Shown in pieces: positions 45,649 to 55,322 of a stretch of 64,000 nucleotides of DNA. Below the pieces are notes generated by a model, which saw only the letters and a program-made list of their open reading frames with translations, did no database searches and was not told the DNA's origin. Where the stretch lies: NCBI RefSeq assembly GCF_000585375.1, contig NZ_KK073874.1, positions 6,974,894 through 7,038,893 of the forward strand, written 5' to 3'. How positions within the stretch are numbered: the first letter of the stretch is position 1; every line of letters starts with the position of its first letter. This DNA comes from Cryptosporangium arvum DSM 44712. GTDB taxonomy: Bacteria; Actinomycetota; Actinomycetes; Mycobacteriales; Cryptosporangiaceae. Both the position numbers and the translations under genes were made by a program.

Positions 45649-47214
45649 TCAGTACGCTCCGGACGATCGAACGACGGCCACAAACGTCCGCAGCAAAATG
45701 ACCAGATCGAAGCTGAGCGACCAGTTCTCCACGTACCGCAGATCCAGCCGAACCGAGTCCTCCCACGACAGGTTCGATCGACCGCTGACCTGCCAGAGTC
45801 CGGTCAGTCCGGGGATCACCGCCAGCCGTCGGCGCACGTCGTGTGCGTACTGGGCCACTTCGCGCGGCAGCGGCGGCCGCGGGCCCACCAGGCTCATGTC
45901 GCCCTTGAGGACGTTGATCAGCTGCGGCAATTCGTCGATTGAGAACCGACGGAGATGCTTGCCGAGTTTCGTCACACGGGGGTCGTCCCTGATCTTGAAC
46001 AGGATGCCGTTGTGCTCGTTCTGGTGCTGCAGCTCGGCTAGGCGCTCTTCCGCGTCGAGGTACATCGAGCGGAATTTGTAGAGCCGGAACTCCCGGCCGT
46101 CCTTCCCGACCCTCGTCTGCATGAAAAGCGCCGGCCCCTTACTGCTGAGCCGCACCGCCAGGGCCACCGCCAAAAGCATCGGCGATGCGCACACCAGCAG
46201 CAGACCCGAGACGACGACGTCGAAGATCCGCTTCACCACGCGCCGCGCTCCGGTCAGCGACGCCGGCTCGACATGGAGCAGCGGCAGGCCGTCCACCGGC
46301 CGGATACTCGTCCGCGGGCCGGTGACGTCGAGCAACGCATTGGCGAGGATGAGATCGACACCGGTGCCTTCCAGATCCCAGGACAACGCACGCATCGCCG
46401 CCGGGTCGATGTCGGGTGACGGCAGCACGATCAGTGTGTCCGCGTCCGCATCGATGATCGCCCGGAGCACATCGTCGAACGCACCGTAGACCGGAACGTC
46501 CACCACGTCCGAGTCGCCGACAGCCACCCCCACCGGCAAACAGCAGCCGACCACGCTCATGCCGTGGTATGGCTCCCGCCTGAGTTGCTGGGCGAAGACC
46601 TGCACCTGCCGACTGGTCCCGAGGACCACCGCGCGGTGCATGCAGAGCCCCCGCCGACGCTGCCGCGTGAGCGCCATGCGCAGCAAATGGCGGGCGCCGA
46701 GATCCAAGCTGAGCAGCAGTGGCATCGAAAGCAACACGTAGCCGCGAGCAAACGCGGTGTTCGTGCAGTAAGCCAGGATGGCGATGAACGCAGTGAGAAA
46801 GATGGCCGAATTGAGCACCCGACGGTACTCTTCACCACCCGCAAAAAGAAAGCGCGTCTCGTACGCCCGGCCCATCAGCAGGGCAACGCACCATCCAGCG
46901 GACAGGGCGATCGCGGCGACCAGATAAGGCCAGTTCACCGCCGGAACCTCTCCGAACCGGAGTAGATAGGCCGCGAGGCCGGCAGCCAATCCGACCTGAA
47001 GGTCGACAGCCACCACCCGATTGACGTATTGGCGCTGCCAGCGGGACGCCTGAACGCGTTCTTCGACGAACCCGTCCGACCGCAACTGCTGCAAATCGGC
47101 GATCGGCACCTCGGCCGCCACCGATCTAGGCGCTGGGAGCGAGGCGAGCGCCGCCTGAACATCGGCATTCGAACAGCCACTTTGCAGCACCGGCCGAATC
47201 TCACCTACCGACAT
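45649..47214 (-). CDS. polyprenyl glycosylphosphotransferase (exopolysaccharide priming), copy 2
   Basis: 521 aa, same architecture as copy 1: membrane helices at ~60-170, HRAVVLGTSRQVQVFAQQL domain, then the sugar transferase core with KFRSMYLDAE, RRFSIDELPQL and GDMSLVGPRPPL. The C-terminal third is almost residue-for-residue identical to copy 1, and DNA identity is long and uninterrupted there; the N-terminal ~50 residues differ. ATG 47214 is preferred (AGG just upstream); the open frame extends to 47340. Two primers may load different sugars, or one may be a recent duplicate. Confidence 0.93.
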   Translation of the reverse strand: MSVGEIRPVLQSGCSNADVQAALASLPAPRSVAAEVPIADLQQLRSDGFVEERVQASRWQRQYVNRVVAVDLQVGLAAGLAAYLLRFGEVPAVNWPYLVAAIALSAGWCVALLMGRAYETRFLFAGGEEYRRVLNSAIFLTAFIAILAYCTNTAFARGYVLLSMPLLLSLDLGARHLLRMALTRQRRRGLCMHRAVVLGTSRQVQVFAQQLRREPYHGMSVVGCCLPVGVAVGDSDVVDVPVYGAFDDVLRAIIDADADTLIVLPSPDIDPAAMRALSWDLEGTGVDLILANALLDVTGPRTSIRPVDGLPLLHVEPASLTGARRVVKRIFDVVVSGLLLVCASPMLLAVALAVRLSSKGPALFMQTRVGKDGREFRLYKFRSMYLDAEERLAELQHQNEHNGILFKIRDDPRVTKLGKHLRRFSIDELPQLINVLKGDMSLVGPRPPLPREVAQYAHDVRRRLAVIPGLTGLWQVSGRSNLSWEDSVRLDLRYVENWSLSFDLVILLRTFVAVVRSSGAY

Positions 47215-48162
47215 CAGCCTGCCACCGTACTTTACATACGCCCCACAGATGTGACACCTACATACCCCCACGACGCGTGGCAACCGTGACGCTCTACGCC
47301 ACTCATTGCCGAGCCAGATGCCCCCACCCGGATCCGGCACTCAGCCTAAGGCGCAGAAGCTTGATTTAAAGCCTCGTCGGTCATACCTTCGGCCGCATTG
47401 ACAACACCATAAGGACCAATACACATGAGCCGGAAAATGATTCCGGTCGAAACCAAATCAGACAGTCTCTCGAATCAGCTCGATCCGCCCTGCTGACCAG
47501 CAAAAACACCTCCACAGGAACAATTTGCGAGCACCCATAAGGAATGGGACGGCATTTCACCCATCTCCTAGCGTGACATGCTCGACCCCCATTTGGTGGC
47601 ACAGGTCACATTTCACAGAAAGAGAATCGGGCCGTTGAGAATCGGTTCACCCGGGCCGGAAGACCACGCGGGCTCGGAGCACTCGAGGGCTCCGAGCGGT
47701 GCTGCGTGACCGCGGCCCGGGCACAACCGGCCTCGGTGCCGCCCCACCGGATCGGCGATGTCGTGCTTCCTTCGGCGACAAGCGCGGGGCCCGACCGCGG
47801 CCGTTCTCCGCCAGCAGGAGCAAGCGCCCAATGCCCGGGCAGACCGGCGGGGACGTATCGACGAGTAGCTGGTTCGATTCGCGCAGTGTGGACGCCGACA
47901 CGTGCCCGCGGCCAGAGCTTGCGGTGGGCTCCTATCGCGGTCAACCCGAGCGCCCTACGGCGGATTGCCGTGCTGCCGATACTCGGGCGGCACCCGCCGG
48001 CAGAAGACACCGCGCCAGTTCTGAGCGGCCACCCACCACCCGCTCTCAGGCCGACGCCACCGCGAGCTCGGGAACCGTACCGGTCCCGAGCTAGGCGCCG
48101 TGAGGCCTCGCACTCGCGAACAGCGAAGTCAGAGATCGACGTGATGGCGCACGTCCGCCCGG
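47215..48162. other. long gene-free stretch upstream of priming transferase copy 2
   Basis: About 950 bases. The first ~380 are A+T-rich and should hold the promoter of copy 2. From ~47640 to ~48160 the sequence is GC-rich with overlapping open frames on both strands, including one of 248 codons on the minus strand. Their translations are Arg/Ala/Gly-rich and domainless. Next to an rmlA remnant this is probably decayed coding DNA, but I recognise no family in it. Confidence 0.4.
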
Positions 48163-48393
48163 TCAGTCGGCGGCCTTGCTGCCAAGCGACCTCCTCGACG
48201 CGGCGATCTTGAAGCCTTGCCGCTCCCCGATCACCCGCACGTGCTCCGCACCGTCGCCCAACGACCGTTCGAACCGGCTCGCGTCTCCGGGAGTAGTGAT
48301 CACCAGGACCTCGCGGATGCCCGCCGTCTTCGACGTCGCGAGCCGGTACCACCAGCCCGGAGAATGCCTTTCACATAATTGAATAGTCCTCAT
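48163..48393 (-). pseudogene. decayed fragment of glucose-1-phosphate thymidylyltransferase (rmlA)
   Basis: A 76-codon frame contains AGIREVLVITTPGDASRFER and SLGDGAEHVRV, which match the RmlA segment AGIREVLVITTPED…F..LLGDGS. The nucleotide-binding N-terminus and the remaining ~200 residues are missing. It therefore cannot make dTDP-glucose. It lies 124 bases from rmlB, in opposite orientation, and suggests that a dTDP-rhamnose gene set was once here or was brought by recombination. Confidence 0.65.
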
Positions 48394-48402
48394 ATCATGA
48401 GG
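48388..48402. promoter_or_regulatory. 15-base palindrome between rmlA remnant and rmlB
   Basis: CCTCAT and ATGAGG form a perfect inverted repeat around three bases, about 115 bases upstream of rmlB. It overlaps the remnant's start. It has operator-like geometry; no regulator can be assigned. Confidence 0.3.
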
Positions 48403-48503
48403 TCCGACTTATTCACCTGACGCCGTCGTGCGGTACGGTGTTGCACCACCCACCATTCAAGCGGCGGATTAATCGGCGTCACACGCCGGCCTCAAGACTT
48501 CCC

Positions 48504-48518
48504 TAGTATACGAAGATA
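48504..48518 (+). promoter_or_regulatory. possible -10 element of a leaderless rmlB transcript
   Basis: TAGTAT at 48504-48509 ends eight bases before the rmlB ATG, and no ribosome-binding site lies between. Transcription would then begin at or next to the A of the start codon, a common arrangement in actinobacteria. Confidence 0.4.
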
Positions 48519-49513
48519 TGAGGATCTTCGTCACCGGCGGCGCCGGCTTCATCGGGTCGCAGTATGTCCGATCATTGTTGTCCGGAAGCCATCCCGGCAT
48601 GGACAATTGGTCTATCACCGTATTGGATTCCCTTACCTACTCAGGCAACCTGGCCAATCTGGATCCGGTCGCCGAGAACCCCCGGTACACGTTCGTCAAG
48701 GGCGACATCACCGACATCGATCTGGTGAACGATCTCCTTCCAGGCCATGACGCGATCGTTCACTTCGCCGCGGAGTCGCACGTCGACCGTTCCATCACCG
48801 GCGCGATGGACTTCGTCACCACGAACGTGCTGGGCACCCAGACGCTGCTCGAGGCGGCGCACCGCCACGGCACCGGCCGGTTCCTGCACGTCTCCACCGA
48901 CGAGGTCTACGGCTCGATCGACGAAGGCTCCTGGCCCGAGACCCACCCGCTGCAGCCCAACAGCCCGTACTCGGCGTCGAAAGCCTCGAGCGACCTGCTG
49001 GCGCTGGCCTACCACCGCACGCACCACGTCGACGTCGTGGTGACCCGGTGCAGCAACAACTACGGGCCTTACCAGTTCCCGGAGAAGGTCATCCCGCTGT
49101 TCGTCACCAACCTGCTGGACGACGAGCCGGTCCCGCTCTACGGCGACGGCGGCAACGTGCGCGACTGGCTGCACGTCGACGACCACTGCCGCGGTATTCA
49201 GCTGGCCTTGACCAAGGGCCGGGCGGGCGAGGTCTACAACATCGGCGGCGGCACCGAACTGACCAACAAACAACTCACCCGACTCCTTCTGGACGCCACC
49301 GGCCGGGACTGGGAGACCCACGTCACCCCGGTGGCCGACCGCAAGGGTCACGACCGGCGCTACTCGGTCGACATCAGCAAGATCAGCACCGAACTCGGCT
49401 ACACCCCACAGCAGTCGTTCACCGCGGGGCTGGCCGATACCGTCGCCTGGTACCGCGACAACCGCGGTTGGTGGGAACCGCTCAAGGAACGAGCTTCTCT
49501 CGCTGTCCACTAG
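48518..49513 (+). CDS. rmlB: dTDP-glucose 4,6-dehydratase
   Basis: 331-residue extended short-chain dehydrogenase. The NAD-binding motif is TGGAGFIGS at the N-terminus; STDEVYGSI and the catalytic Tyr-Lys in SPYSASKASSD are intact. VVTRCSNNYGPYQFPEK is typical of RmlB. It converts dTDP-glucose to dTDP-4-keto-6-deoxyglucose, a precursor of dTDP-rhamnose for the exopolysaccharide. The rest of the pathway (rmlA, rmlC, rmlD) is not intact in this window. It stands alone, followed by an IS5 transposase remnant. Confidence 0.95.
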   Translation: MRIFVTGGAGFIGSQYVRSLLSGSHPGMDNWSITVLDSLTYSGNLANLDPVAENPRYTFVKGDITDIDLVNDLLPGHDAIVHFAAESHVDRSITGAMDFVTTNVLGTQTLLEAAHRHGTGRFLHVSTDEVYGSIDEGSWPETHPLQPNSPYSASKASSDLLALAYHRTHHVDVVVTRCSNNYGPYQFPEKVIPLFVTNLLDDEPVPLYGDGGNVRDWLHVDDHCRGIQLALTKGRAGEVYNIGGGTELTNKQLTRLLLDATGRDWETHVTPVADRKGHDRRYSVDISKISTELGYTPQQSFTAGLADTVAWYRDNRGWWEPLKERASLAVH

Positions 49514-49514
49514 G

Positions 49515-50300
49515 GCTTGTCTCGCGGATTCCGTCAGCCGGATCACGACCACGGCGACGGTGCGCGACGCGCGGTAGAGGACGACACATTCGGCGTCGTG
49601 AGTGGCCATCGCGCGAACTGTTCGAGCCGGTTGAGGCCGCCTTCGTCCAGGTTTCCCTGCCACTGGACGACCCGATCGGACGCCGGACGTACCCTTCGCA
49701 TCCACCCGGCCGGCCTGGTCCGAACGCCCCGGGATCGTGGCAACGATCTTGCGGCGGGTGTACCGAAGCCGTGACCGGGCCCGGTCGTTTCCGCCGTCGG
49801 CCGGGCCCTGGCCGGAGCACTGAAACCGTGGCAGCGGTGCGGGGTTGTCGTTGGCCTGATCTACGGACGGGCCAACGACGACATCGGCCTTCCCCGTTCG
49901 TCGACGACCACAGAGATCTTGCTGCTCGGAAACGCCTTGCCCGCGAGCGCAGGAGAGGCGATGCCCGCACGTGCGCTTCGAACCGGATCAGCGGAGCCCT
50001 TGTTTCGCGCCGGGTGCCCCGCTGATGCCTTCACGACAGCACGCGTCCGCGAGGCGTGCCCCTTCCCCGAGTTGGCGGGTGATGACCCTCGATCGGTGCT
50101 ATGGCCGCCTCCGACTCACTCCCGGCAGGCCTTCTCCACGTCAGCGGGCACGGGGCGCGCATACCGGCGATCATCTCCGCACGTCACCGGGGCGGGGAAA
50201 GGTTTCCCAACCCCCACCAGGATCGGCACGCTCCGCGACCGATGCGCCAGGGGTTCCTCCCGGCCCCGGTCCAGGTACTCCAGGGCCTTCCCCCAGATAT
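49515..50300 (-). pseudogene. decayed IS5-family DDE transposase
   Basis: On the minus strand, recognisable pieces of an IS5-type transposase occur in order but in changing frames: SSKISVVVDERGRPMS, VVVGPSVDQANDNPAPLP, KIVATIPGRSDQAG, LNRLEQFAR and VVLYRASRTVAVVVIRL. They correspond to the family's STKIHLVVD, VVxGPGQANDxP, TIPxxxDQ, FNRLKQ and VxYxAxVxLAAxVIWL segments. The DNA between the second and third pieces is too short, so part of the catalytic domain is deleted. The upstream limit is uncertain; remnant similarity fades beyond ~50060. No terminal inverted repeats were found. Confidence 0.7.
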
Positions 50301-50743
50301 CGGGCCTCGGCGTTCCTTCCGACCCGACCGATCCAACGGCCGAGGAGCTGGCCCGGACTCACCGGCGCGAGGCGGCAATCACGAATGCGCCTACACAAAC
50401 GAACACCGCGTCATCGGGGCACAAAAAAGATCGAGGCTAATGCTTCTCGCGTTGGATCACACCGGGGGAATAATGTTCACAAAAGAATTTACGTCTCTGG
50501 AAAGTAATATGCTGCATAACGCTCGGACGAGTGCGACCTACTCACGACAAAGAAGCTCGCAGCGTGTCACGCTCGTACCGAAGCTCCAACCAGTAGGGTG
50601 AGTTACATTCAGGCACCGCCCCGGAGCCGCCCGCAGCGTTTCCAATCTGCGAACACGAGCCCTGGTGCGCGAGTGCCGAATAGGTCTTTATGCCGGTTCA
50701 CCAGCAGGTACCGACCCGGACAAGTCTCGCCCGATAGGGAGCG
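50301..50743. other. gene-free upstream region of the beta-helix gene
   Basis: About 440 bases. From ~50400 the DNA is A+T-richer (for example CACAAAAAAGATCG, GAATTTACGTC), which suits a promoter region. No conserved RNA element was recognised. AGGGAGCG directly before ATG 50744 is the ribosome-binding site of the next gene. Confidence 0.35.
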
Positions 50744-52354
50744 ATGATGTCTCGCTTTTTGCTGACCAGAAGAGGCTGGCTGCGCACAGCGGCGAGTCTG
50801 ACCGTCATCCTCGGCTTGAGCAAGAGCGAGGCGGACAGTCCGAATCTGGCACGAAACGCCTCCTTCAATGTGACCGACTACGGCGCCAAAGGAGACGGGC
50901 GAACCGATGACACGGCCGCGATTCAATCGACCATCACTGCCGCAGCAGCGGCAAAGGGCATCGTCGTCTTTCCCGGTGGGGAGTTTCTCGTCACCGGCCT
51001 CAACGTTCCGGCCGGAAGCCGAGTCGTGCTCCGTGGCGCAGGAATCGGCTACGTCGGCGGCGACTACGGAACACGGATACGGCGGACCACCTCAACCGGC
51101 AACAAACCACTGCTGCGGGTCGAAGGAGCGCCCACGGTCGCGGATGTCAACGACACCACCAAACGCGCGCGAGTCGAGATCTACGACCTCGAGCTCCACG
51201 GAAACGGTGCTCCCGGCGAGGTCTTGAGAATCTACCGTGGGCAACAATTCCGGATCGAGCGAGTTCGAGTCGGGTTCAGTTCGTCAACCGGGGTGCGGTT
51301 TTCTCAAGCATTCAATTCATCGGCGAACCAGCTGTTTGTCGGATACTGCGGCAGGGGACTGGACGCGCCCGCCATGGTCATCGACGGCATCGCCGGCGAC
51401 GGCATCGCCGGCGGAAGCAATACCCTTCACTTCACGGACTGCGAACTGGAGTCGAACAACGGGGTCGACATCCGGGTTGACGGCCAGAAGGGCGCCCCCT
51501 CCGTCGCCGTCACCTTTGTGAGCTTGAAGGTGGAACGTCTGGCCGGGAACTACCCTATCCTCCAGCTGAACGAATGCTCAGCGGTCCAGGTGTTGGGCTC
51601 GTACCTCTATCTGGGTGGCACGGCCAATTCACATCTCATCGAACAGAACGGAATCTCCGCCGTTCCCAACAAGTTCATCGGTGGCCACCTCTCGCACGGC
51701 GCGAACCCGGATCATTACGTTCGAATCAACAATGGCGCGCTGCATCTCGTCGGCGTCGATTGCGAAGGAAATCCGAAGTCGAGCTATGTGCGGATAGAAT
51801 CGCCGGTCGGCAACGGTCAGGTTGCCCTGAAGGGGTTCACCGGTACCGATCTGAGCCGCATGGTGTCCGATGCGCGAGGTATGAACGGAATTGGGGCAGA
51901 CCAGGTCAATCTCCCCATCACCTTCGCGAACGCACCGACGGTCGCGACCGGCCCGAACGGGGCGGGCCATGTATTTACGCCGTCAGGAGGCTCGGGCGCC
52001 TACATTTCCGGCGTGCTCACGCTACCTCGCGACACTCTTCCGGGCGCGAAATTCGGAATCGTGGTTCGCTGGGCGTCGTCAACGGGCGGTGGCGGTGCGG
52101 TTCGCTGGATGTGCGCGCTGCAATGCGGGCCGGCATCGTCGATTGTCTCGACGACCGACTCGAACGTCGCGGCGGGGACATCGGTGCTCACGGCGGCGAA
52201 TCAGTTGATCGACACTGTCATCAGCGGACCGGCTGCACAACCCGGGAACATCGTCCGGTATCGAATCTGGCGTGACGGCTCGCACGCGGATGACACCTTC
52301 AACGGCGACGTCAATCTCCTCAATCCGCTGCTGCTGCTGCCGCGGGAATTTTGA
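50744..52354 (+). CDS. secreted right-handed beta-helix protein (pectate lyase-3 / GH28-like)
   Basis: 536 aa. Residues 1-30 form an export signal with a twin-arginine-like start (LLTRRGWLRTAASLTVILGL). Next comes the Pectate_lyase_3 entry motif NVTDYGAKGDGRTDDTAAIQ, then ~300 residues of short beta-strand repeats (…VEIYDLELHGNG…, …NTLHFTDCELESNNGVDI…) forming a parallel beta-helix, and a C-terminal beta domain (410-536). It should bind or cleave a polysaccharide; in exopolysaccharide loci such proteins often trim or modify the polymer. Catalytic residues are not certain. Confidence 0.88.
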   Translation: MMSRFLLTRRGWLRTAASLTVILGLSKSEADSPNLARNASFNVTDYGAKGDGRTDDTAAIQSTITAAAAAKGIVVFPGGEFLVTGLNVPAGSRVVLRGAGIGYVGGDYGTRIRRTTSTGNKPLLRVEGAPTVADVNDTTKRARVEIYDLELHGNGAPGEVLRIYRGQQFRIERVRVGFSSSTGVRFSQAFNSSANQLFVGYCGRGLDAPAMVIDGIAGDGIAGGSNTLHFTDCELESNNGVDIRVDGQKGAPSVAVTFVSLKVERLAGNYPILQLNECSAVQVLGSYLYLGGTANSHLIEQNGISAVPNKFIGGHLSHGANPDHYVRINNGALHLVGVDCEGNPKSSYVRIESPVGNGQVALKGFTGTDLSRMVSDARGMNGIGADQVNLPITFANAPTVATGPNGAGHVFTPSGGSGAYISGVLTLPRDTLPGAKFGIVVRWASSTGGGGAVRWMCALQCGPASSIVSTTDSNVAAGTSVLTAANQLIDTVISGPAAQPGNIVRYRIWRDGSHADDTFNGDVNLLNPLLLLPREF

Positions 52355-52396
52355 CGCCGGACGGGTATGCCGTCACGCACCTGAAGTCCCTCGTGC

Positions 52397-52426
52397 GCGG
52401 GGAATCCGCCGTGCCGGATTCCCCGC
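52397..52426 (+). terminator. terminator after the beta-helix gene
   Basis: Perfect 12-base arms (52397-52408 and 52415-52426) with a 6-base loop, 43 bases after the stop codon. There is no T-tract, as is usual in high-GC genomes. Confidence 0.7.
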
Positions 52427-53224
52427 CGAACGGATCGGTGTCGAGCCGTGACACCAAGGTCCGGCCACCGTCGCTCGCGGTGGAGTGCAGTAGCCACTTC
52501 GGCCGTCGAGGATGGCCGCGCGGTGTGGTCTGGTTGGAGCTCAGACCGGACCTCGCGGCTTCGTGCACTCGACCGCGCCGCAGCGCGTCGACCGCCATCC
52601 GCGCTGCGAGCGGAGGCCGATAGTGCCCATCGTGGGGTCTCCACGGCGCCGACGCTGCGGAACGGTGACCGCCGGTCCGAAGACCTTGGTGGCCAGTGTC
52701 GTCCGAGGCCTACTCCCCCGGCCGCCTTCAGCGAGGCGAGGATGCCTTCGCCGCAGGCCCCGCGCCGCCGCGTCCGGCACCGGAAGCGGCGGCGAGAACA
52801 GATCGCAGACGGGTTGCAGGGTAAGTCGGAGGGTGCGTGCTGTCCCGGCCGGCGGAGCGAGTCCCTTCCGTGACGGTAGACGATGGTCCAGGCGGGCGTT
52901 AGTTCGCCTTGCGCGGGTGAGCGCAACGAGCACGGACTGCCCTGCCGCCGTCGGACACTGCCAGCGGGCCCCCTGGCTACCGACAGCGGACCCGCTCCGC
53001 GTCGGCCGGCAGCCACAGCCCTCGGTAGACACGGCCACGCCGGACGGATAGGCAGGCGTTGGCCGCTCCGAGTGTGGCGTGGATCGCCTGCGGAACGCAG
53101 TCGCTCCGGAGTGGCCGCCGACATGCCGGTGCCCGAGGCCCGCATCAGCGGCGACGCCACTAGCCACCTCCACCGAGGGCTCCACCACACACCGCGAAGC
53201 GGACGATCGACCTTTGCTTCGTCC
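52427..53224. other. gene-free GC-rich stretch, probably decayed coding DNA
   Basis: About 800 bases with overlapping open frames on both strands (329 codons on the minus strand, 228 on the plus strand at most). Their translations show no motif, no domain and skewed Arg/Pro/Ser composition. GC content is higher than in the neighbouring exopolysaccharide genes. I could not recognise a transposase or sugar enzyme in any frame. Confidence 0.4.
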
Positions 53225-54085
53225 TCAGGAGGTCACCCGAACACGCGCGAGCCGCCAGCCGGTCATTCGCTGGAAGTGTCGCAGCCCGGACGGCAGATCC
53301 CACGGCGCATTGGAGTTGATCAGGTACCGCACTCCGCGCCTAGAGAGCTCATCCACCAATACCTTGGACATGAGGTATCTCGCCAGCGACTGGTGCTCAC
53401 CATTACCGATGGTCCGAAAATATCGAAGCAGACCACAGGTACCCGCAATCGGGATGACCGCGGCGAAGATCGGGTCACCGTCCCGGGATTCGGCCACCAG
53501 CCACAACCCATAGTCGACGAGATCCGCCAGCTCGGGAGCGTCGGACCTGTATCGGGCAATCGGGTGTGATCGCTCCGATTCGACGAAGGACTTCACCAGG
53601 TACGCGCGAGCCTCCGGCGAGGTCTCCACGCGCCAAGTGATCCCTGCCTTCTCCGCTGCGCGGAGCTTACGTCGCAATGTCTGCCGACTGGCGCCGACGA
53701 TGTATTCATCCGAGTCGACGGGTATCGGCAGGACATCCACGATGCTCCGCAGGAAGAACAGCCTGCCCAGCCGCGTGGTCCTTCGTAGCCGCCTACGAAT
53801 CGCGGGACCCTCACCCGATCGGCCGAGGTGGAGATCAAGTACGGCCAACCGGAAAAGCGAGGTCAGAGCCGGTATCCGGGACAACGCCGCAGCAGCAACG
53901 ACCAGATAGTCGGGCCTCAGTCCAATGTTTGCGACTTCGTGGTCCTGATACTCTTGAAAAACTCGCGAAAGCCGAGTCTCCCACGCCGGCGGCGCGCCGA
54001 CCAATCGCTCTTCCGCCGCCGCCCTCGGTAGCTGCGGCAGACGCGTATCTACACGCTCGATGGAATTTTGGTTAGCGAATCTCAC
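53225..54085 (-). CDS. GNAT/FemAB-like acyltransferase
   Basis: 286 aa. The second half has the GNAT_6-like pattern: RQTLRRKLRAAEKAGITWRV, FVESERSHPIARY, GDPIFAAVIPIAGTCGLLRY, and LMSKVLVDELSRRGVRYLI. The N-terminal part (…GLRPDYLVVAAAALSRIP…) is not assigned. It lies downstream of the seven-gene minus-strand operon, separated by ~320 bases, and is probably expressed separately. It is likely to decorate the polysaccharide; donor and acceptor are unknown. Confidence 0.8.
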   Translation of the reverse strand: MRFANQNSIERVDTRLPQLPRAAAEERLVGAPPAWETRLSRVFQEYQDHEVANIGLRPDYLVVAAAALSRIPALTSLFRLAVLDLHLGRSGEGPAIRRRLRRTTRLGRLFFLRSIVDVLPIPVDSDEYIVGASRQTLRRKLRAAEKAGITWRVETSPEARAYLVKSFVESERSHPIARYRSDAPELADLVDYGLWLVAESRDGDPIFAAVIPIAGTCGLLRYFRTIGNGEHQSLARYLMSKVLVDELSRRGVRYLINSNAPWDLPSGLRHFQRMTGWRLARVRVTS

Positions 54086-54405
54086 TTCTCAATACTTTCG
54101 ATATTCGAAGACCATTAGTCCTCTTCGCTCGGGGCCCGCACCGCTGGTCGACGGGCAGATCTGGACCGGTCCTCGTTCACCTCCACACAGAATTCTGGAA
54201 AGCATTGCCGCATAAGACCAGACCCAGCCGCGCCTCACCAGTAAAGGAGTACTGCGGCGAGAGGATAAAACAGATGTGGCAGATTCCGAACTCAACGGAA
54301 TCACACTACTGCATCGCGGCAGCTGAGGATGCCCGGACGCCGCCGATCAGCCATACAAAATGGCCCCGCCGCATCCCCGATACTGACCGTTGGTACCGAG
54401 CCGAT
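54086..54405. other. 320-base intergenic region
   Basis: No gene is supported. Near the acetyltransferase start an A+T-rich near-palindrome (CTTTCGATATTCGAAG, 54095-54110) could be part of its promoter or operator. No strong hairpin follows the glycosyltransferase stop at 54406. Confidence 0.3.
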
Positions 54406-55293
54406 TCAACTGATCTGCGAGTCGCTCCGCTCAACGGTGTGTTGGCCGGTGACGGTCGGCCGTGCTCGTTTCCCTCTGGTCGGCGCGAGACCATGTTTCG
54501 CAAAGAAGCGAACAGCCGACCGCACATGGACCCAAAACAGTCGGTTCCGAATCGCGCTCGCGAGGCCGCTCGCCTCACTCGCCTTAGCCAGGCCGTGCTC
54601 ACAAACCGCATCGGTGGAAATGCCGACCCGCCAGCCCTGTCGCCACATTCTCAGACACCAGTCCACATCCTCGAAATACAGGAAGTACCGGTGATCGAAG
54701 GGGCCGACGGAAGCGATTGCCTCGCGGCGGACCAAGAATGCCGCGCCAAGCACCCAGTCCGCCTCCACCATATCAGCGTCACCGGCTTCCACCAAGGCCA
54801 TCGGCCGGCGGAAGCGGGCCAGATCCAGGCGCCCCTGTGAGGTTCTGCCTAGCGGCGTGCGCCGGTTGAAAACCGTCACCGGCCGGTAGAAAGAAAAAGC
54901 GGAGTCCTGCTGGCGGCCATCCGGGAACCTTAGCCTAGGAGCAACCAACCCCACTTCCGGCGACCTGTCCAGAAGGGCAACCAAACTACTGAGAGCACTA
55001 GCGGTCAAGGTCGTGTCTGCGTTCATCACGAACACATACTCCGACTTCGTCGACTCGAATCCGGCATTGACCAGCGCCCCATAGCCCACATTCCTGGCGA
55101 AGCCTACGTACCGGGCACCTGGAAGGACCGCGTCAATCAACTCTTCCACTCCGGGCTCCGCCTCGGAGTCACAGACCACGACGTCCAGCCCCGCTATGCC
55201 TCGGAGAGCTCCGAGACAAACATTCAGGGCGGCCGGACTTTTGTAATGCGTGATCACCACGGAAACGCAATCGACACTCGAACCCGATGCCAT
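54406..55293 (-). CDS. GT2-family glycosyltransferase
   Basis: 295 aa, GT-A fold. It begins VSVVITHYKSPAALNVCLGAL; the nucleotide-sugar site is around VVCDSEAEPG and NVGYGALVNAGF; the metal-binding motif is MNADTTL (D-x-D-like) and the later EDVDWCLRMWRQGW is typical of rhamnosyl-type GT2 enzymes. ATG 55293 is chosen because GGAGAGAGG lies eight bases before it; the frame is open to 55521 but overlaps the upstream gene. It is the last gene of the exopolysaccharide operon. Confidence 0.9.
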   Translation of the reverse strand: MASGSSVDCVSVVITHYKSPAALNVCLGALRGIAGLDVVVCDSEAEPGVEELIDAVLPGARYVGFARNVGYGALVNAGFESTKSEYVFVMNADTTLTASALSSLVALLDRSPEVGLVAPRLRFPDGRQQDSAFSFYRPVTVFNRRTPLGRTSQGRLDLARFRRPMALVEAGDADMVEADWVLGAAFLVRREAIASVGPFDHRYFLYFEDVDWCLRMWRQGWRVGISTDAVCEHGLAKASEASGLASAIRNRLFWVHVRSAVRFFAKHGLAPTRGKRARPTVTGQHTVERSDSQIS

Positions 55294-55322
55294 CGCGAGC
55301 CTCTCTCCAGCAGTCAGCATAT

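Noticed and set aside
47606-48352. 248-codon minus-strand open frame as a real gene
   Set aside because: Translation is Arg/Gly/Ala-rich and domainless, and it overlaps the rmlA remnant in another frame.
49517-49774. 85-codon plus-strand gene after rmlB
   Set aside because: The stretch is better explained as the reverse strand of the IS5 transposase remnant.
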